64,000 nt of DNA from Oncomelania hupensis (Eukaryota > Mollusca > Gastropoda > Littorinimorpha > Pomatiopsidae), in the NCBI GenBank assembly GCA_036898135.1, contig CM072513.1:32463946-32527945 (forward strand), given 5' to 3'. Under the pieces are notes generated by a model that saw only the letters and a list, made by a program, of their open reading frames with translations, had not been told where the DNA came from and searched no databases. Shown here piece by piece: positions 61,040 through 64,000 of the stretch. Each line of letters starts with the position of its first letter. Positions within the stretch are counted from its first letter, which is position 1. The position numbers and the translations under genes are program-made.

Positions 61040-61596
61040 TTAGTTATTCATTGCAAACAAGGTCCAGCGGACTGCAGAGAGCCAAATCTGGACCACAACT
61101 TGGTTGAAAGAGGACTCACAACTGATCCGTATAAAAGATCTGCTGAAACAACCCTAGTGGTAACACTGAAGGCACTCCACCAGCCGGTCACTTACAATAA
61201 AGGCATCCCACACTGAGGCTATACTCTAATTTATCGAACCCTGATAAAAAAAAAAAAATAAAAATAAACATCATTATAAAATATCAACAAAACACATACA
61301 TGTACCTGCATTGCTAAATAATAATAATATCATAGGAAGCCCTAGTGACCATTTGGCAGAAAGCGTCAAATATTCCCAAGCTGATCCAACAGACCTTGTA
61401 CACAAATGAGGAGTTTTGGAAGAGTTTTCAAGAAAAAAAGGTAGGTGATTGGTCTAGCGAAGAAGATAGTATCTATTGATATATAACAGATTAGGAATGA
61501 AAGGAGAAAGACAGCGACAGTGGGAATTTAAAGCACTAAATTTCCATAAAGTTGGCATACTATTTATACAGAGACTCTCGGCACTCCCACGAGAGG
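61040..61596 (-). mobile_element. CP retroposon copy F (ACTAA-tail subfamily)
   Basis: ACCAAAAGCAGAA lies at 61027-61039 and 61597-61609, a perfect 13-bp TSD made from the HP repeat. The tail side reads ttagttattcattg. The 5' side ends gcactcccacgagagg, with TATAAATAG inside. It shows that CP moved after HP was in place. Confidence 0.92.
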
Positions 61597-61784
61597 ACCA
61601 AAAGCAGAAGACGAATGGTCAGGCAGGGAGAACATAATTATGTCGTGTCGCCTTGTCCTGCATAACCCAAGGGCCACACCAAAGGATTCTGCATAGCAGG
61701 GGCCACCCAAAGCTAGACTAACCAACAAACAGAAGGTAGACAATCTCTCCTAAGGTATGAACAGTTGCCTCCCATTCCGCCACA

Positions 61785-62461
61785 AATAAAGCATTTCTCC
61801 TGTTCTTTGCTGGATGCACTGCAGCCGATAACTTCAGACAGTAAATCATTGAGAAATAGTACTCTTGCACTAGGGATGTTTTCTGGTGGAAAAGAGTATA
61901 CTGTATAGAGAGACTGGAATGGATTCTATTTTGATTTATGCGAATGAATGGCTGGTGATCATGGCCGATGGCGATGTGAAAGTAAAAATACAGTGCTTTG
62001 TTCCCCTCCCTTGCTTGCTTCATTGTCATTCTTGTTAACTTTCAGCAGCGTCTACAAAACTTTGAGACAAAGGATGTTTTTTTCAGCAGCGTCTACAAAA
62101 CTTTGAGACAAAGGAGATTTTTTTCCTTCAATGGATACTGCACCACAAGCAGTCAGCACTATAAATAGCAGCTGAATCATGGACATGTATCATGATGTAT
62201 TTAACCTGACAAGAATAAATGGAATAAATTCATTTACTATGGTAATTAATGTGGTTATGAATATCAATCAAACATTCCAGGGCACTTTGTAAATCATAAT
62301 CATGCTGATTATGTGATGCATTGAACATTCCCTCACCTCTTTTCCGCTCTAGTTATGCTATTAATTATTAATATTATTAGTCGCCTGGTTGAACAGATCA
62401 ACAGCAAGAGCTGCAGCAATGTCAAGTTTGTTATAGATCTATCTATATATTTTAGACTGAA
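61785..62461. other. Unassigned sequence with a 41-bp duplication
   Basis: cagcagcgtctacaaaactt and the next 15 bases occur twice in tandem at 62040-62115. Nothing else is recognised. Confidence 0.55.
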
Positions 62462-63055
62462 TATTACGTTTGAGACGCGCACGATAGATCCGATCATTTT
62501 GTTTTGCAAAGCATGCAATAATTAACACTAACAGAGTGTATTTACCTTTGATTTGGTTTTGCGTTGTAGTTGGAAGAAGCTTTGTATAATGTTGATAATT
62601 TTCGCGGGTCGATATTATTGGAGAATTTTCTAGGATTGCTTGTTTATTATCGATCGAAGCGTGTGGATAGATCTGGTGGTGGCTGCTAGACGATTCTGGC
62701 CTAGGCGAGGTTATATGACGTAAGACAGTTCTGATGATGAATTTCATTGTGATTGGGTGTAATTGCGTCACGCTGGAATGTTCAAACGTTCTCTAGAGTA
62801 TAGAGAGACTATATAAGTGCTGCAGAGTAGAGAGTTGAGAGTTGTGAGAAAGTGGAAAAAAGCAATTGAGCGATTGTATGCTGTTGTTGATGTATGCTGA
62901 ATAAAGTTGGAAAACTTCATACGATGATTCCTGCCTTGTTGCTGAGTGAACAGGTTGCGTGGATAAACAAATCTGATTTACAGTTACACTTATCAGGATT
63001 CAAGCATCAGGGCTGAATCAACTACTGATTAAAAAAAACCAACAACAGTGTAACA
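62462..63055 (+). mobile_element. Solo LTR, family LTR-1 copy 3
   Basis: About 594 bp from tattacgtttgagacgcg to cagtgtaaca. TATATAAG lies near 62812 and AATAAA in gctgaataaagttgg near 62899. Its flanks (ctgaa, ctgct) agree only in part, so the TSD has decayed. It matches copies 1 and 2 throughout. Confidence 0.85.
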
Positions 63056-64000
63056 CTGCTGAAGGCTTTGCAAAAGATTCTGAAGCTGTCTTTTCCCAGT
63101 GTAATTAAATTTTAGCTTTCACAGTTTTAGTCATATTCCGTGAGAAGTTATGGACTATTGTTCTTGTTATTATCTTTATAAAGCGTGTTAACCAGTTAAG
63201 AATATTTGAAATTCGAGTCAATTCAAAATTTTGTCCAGCTCTTTGAGACCTACATCCCCTGTTGCTTCAGTTATTAATTTTGGCTCAGAAAAACTTCATG
63301 ACCTCTCCATCCCCACAAAACAGGCCAACATACAATATGTATACTAGAAAATAAGAGTACACGTATCTCATACATGATAACCCTCCCCGTACCCTTCCTT
63401 CCAGGTTTACAGAAATACCAATGTGAACATTGCGTTGCCCAAAATCAGAGCAGGAACTGCATGCACGTCAACAAGCAAGACAACAGGGCAAATTGGGGAT
63501 GGGGGTGAGAATAGAGCCAGATGCCGGCCCCTGTGTTTACCGTGCAGACAATTGAGGTGGCACCCTGCCCACTTTACTTTTCCATTCTGGCTTCAAGCGG
63601 TCATTCTGCTGCTGCTTCAAGACCTCTCGCCAGCTTCTGCCTGTCACTATTATAACCCACAAGGGCACACTTGCCCTATCACGACTATGGCTACAATTTG
63701 CAATTTGTGCAAGGTACCATGGTGTGATTTGGTTTTTCTTTCTTAAGTCAATGTAGTTTTTTTTCTTGACAGAACAAAGACTAAATCTTTTCACTCACGC
63801 TGACAAATGTTTACTTCATGTAGCTTTAGTGCTCTTCCCAACACCACCCTTCAGCAAAGTGTGTAAATGACTAACAAATACTTTTTCTTTCAATGAATAA
63901 TTATTATAGTTTTTAAACAATACTAGTACATTTTAATGTTGATTAATGTAATGTCTGAGTAGTTAGATAAGAGATCATAAGGTGGTGGGAGGTCTGATCT
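63056..64000. other. Unassigned sequence, no gene recognised
   Basis: A 107-codon plus frame and an 85-codon minus frame overlap at 63423-63794. Neither has a known motif, and I see no convincing splice sites. Confidence 0.45.

Larger units (their letters stand above)
60636..61784. repeat. HP repeat copy 3 with two nested insertions
   Basis: It begins tggctgagcggag and ends ttccgccaca. The hairpin keeps most pairs. A LINE-X scrap replaces about 30 bases near 60768-60956, and CP copy F with its TSD sits at 61040-61596. Removing both recovers the order seen in copy 2. Confidence 0.75.

Overview
The window is eukaryotic, from an invertebrate animal, and almost all of it is intron. It has spliced coding exons with GT-AG borders, very large introns, non-LTR retrotransposons, solo LTRs, tRNA-headed SINEs, small DNA transposons and long microsatellites. 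The mix of repeats rich in TGACCTTGACC and of SINE types suggests a marine mollusc. That is an inference; no marker gene names the species.

Host gene: four consecutive exons on the minus strand (46925-47021, 45831-45881, 34583-34689, 3543-3594) join in phase. They encode the N-terminal DEP region of an R7-family RGS protein of the RGS6/RGS7/EGL-10 type. The introns are 1,043, 11,141 and 30,988 bases. The start exon, and the exons for the GGL and RGS domains, were not found here. The sequence above 47021 is upstream intron or flank.

Layout. 1-3057: an R1 repeat interrupted by a hAT-like element and a 5'-truncated LINE. 3717-8047: an apparently intact I-like LINE with one 1308-codon ORF. 11.9-13.5 kb: a solo LTR-2 with target-site duplication (TSD). 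14.3-17.8 kb: a possible inverted-repeat element holding one R3 repeat. 17.9-21.1 kb: a second R3, inverted, containing a (CT)173 array and a solo LTR-1 that itself holds SINEs. 22-23.3 kb: two CP retroposons. 24.2-28.1 kb: a MITE and three LINE copies around an R1 repeat. 28.4-33.5 kb: LTR-2, a TIR element, a SINE and another R1. 36-42.7 kb: an R2 copy, then R1 copies carrying a TIR element with a gypsy RT scrap, a 138-bp MITE and a THAP gene fragment. 43.7-47.7 kb: CP copies close to the exons. 49 kb: a giant TATC/GATA palindrome. 50-53 kb: a solo LTR-1 inside R2, then R1. 55.4-56.4 kb: a CP copy holding a SINE. 60-63 kb: a nest of HP, LINE and CP elements, then LTR-1.

The most notable finding is the CP family. 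Six copies of about 500-615 bp all begin with a C-run, carry an early TATAAATA, are flanked by their own 8-13 bp TSDs, and fall into two subfamilies with different 3' tails. I could not match it to a named SINE or LINE family. Because R1 occurs at least seven times, it acts as a landing pad that fixes the exact ends of several DNA transposons. R1 itself carries repeated AGGTCAAGGTCA nuclear-receptor-type sites. Names R1, R2, R3, CP, HP, LTR-1 and LTR-2 are working labels used only in this annotation.
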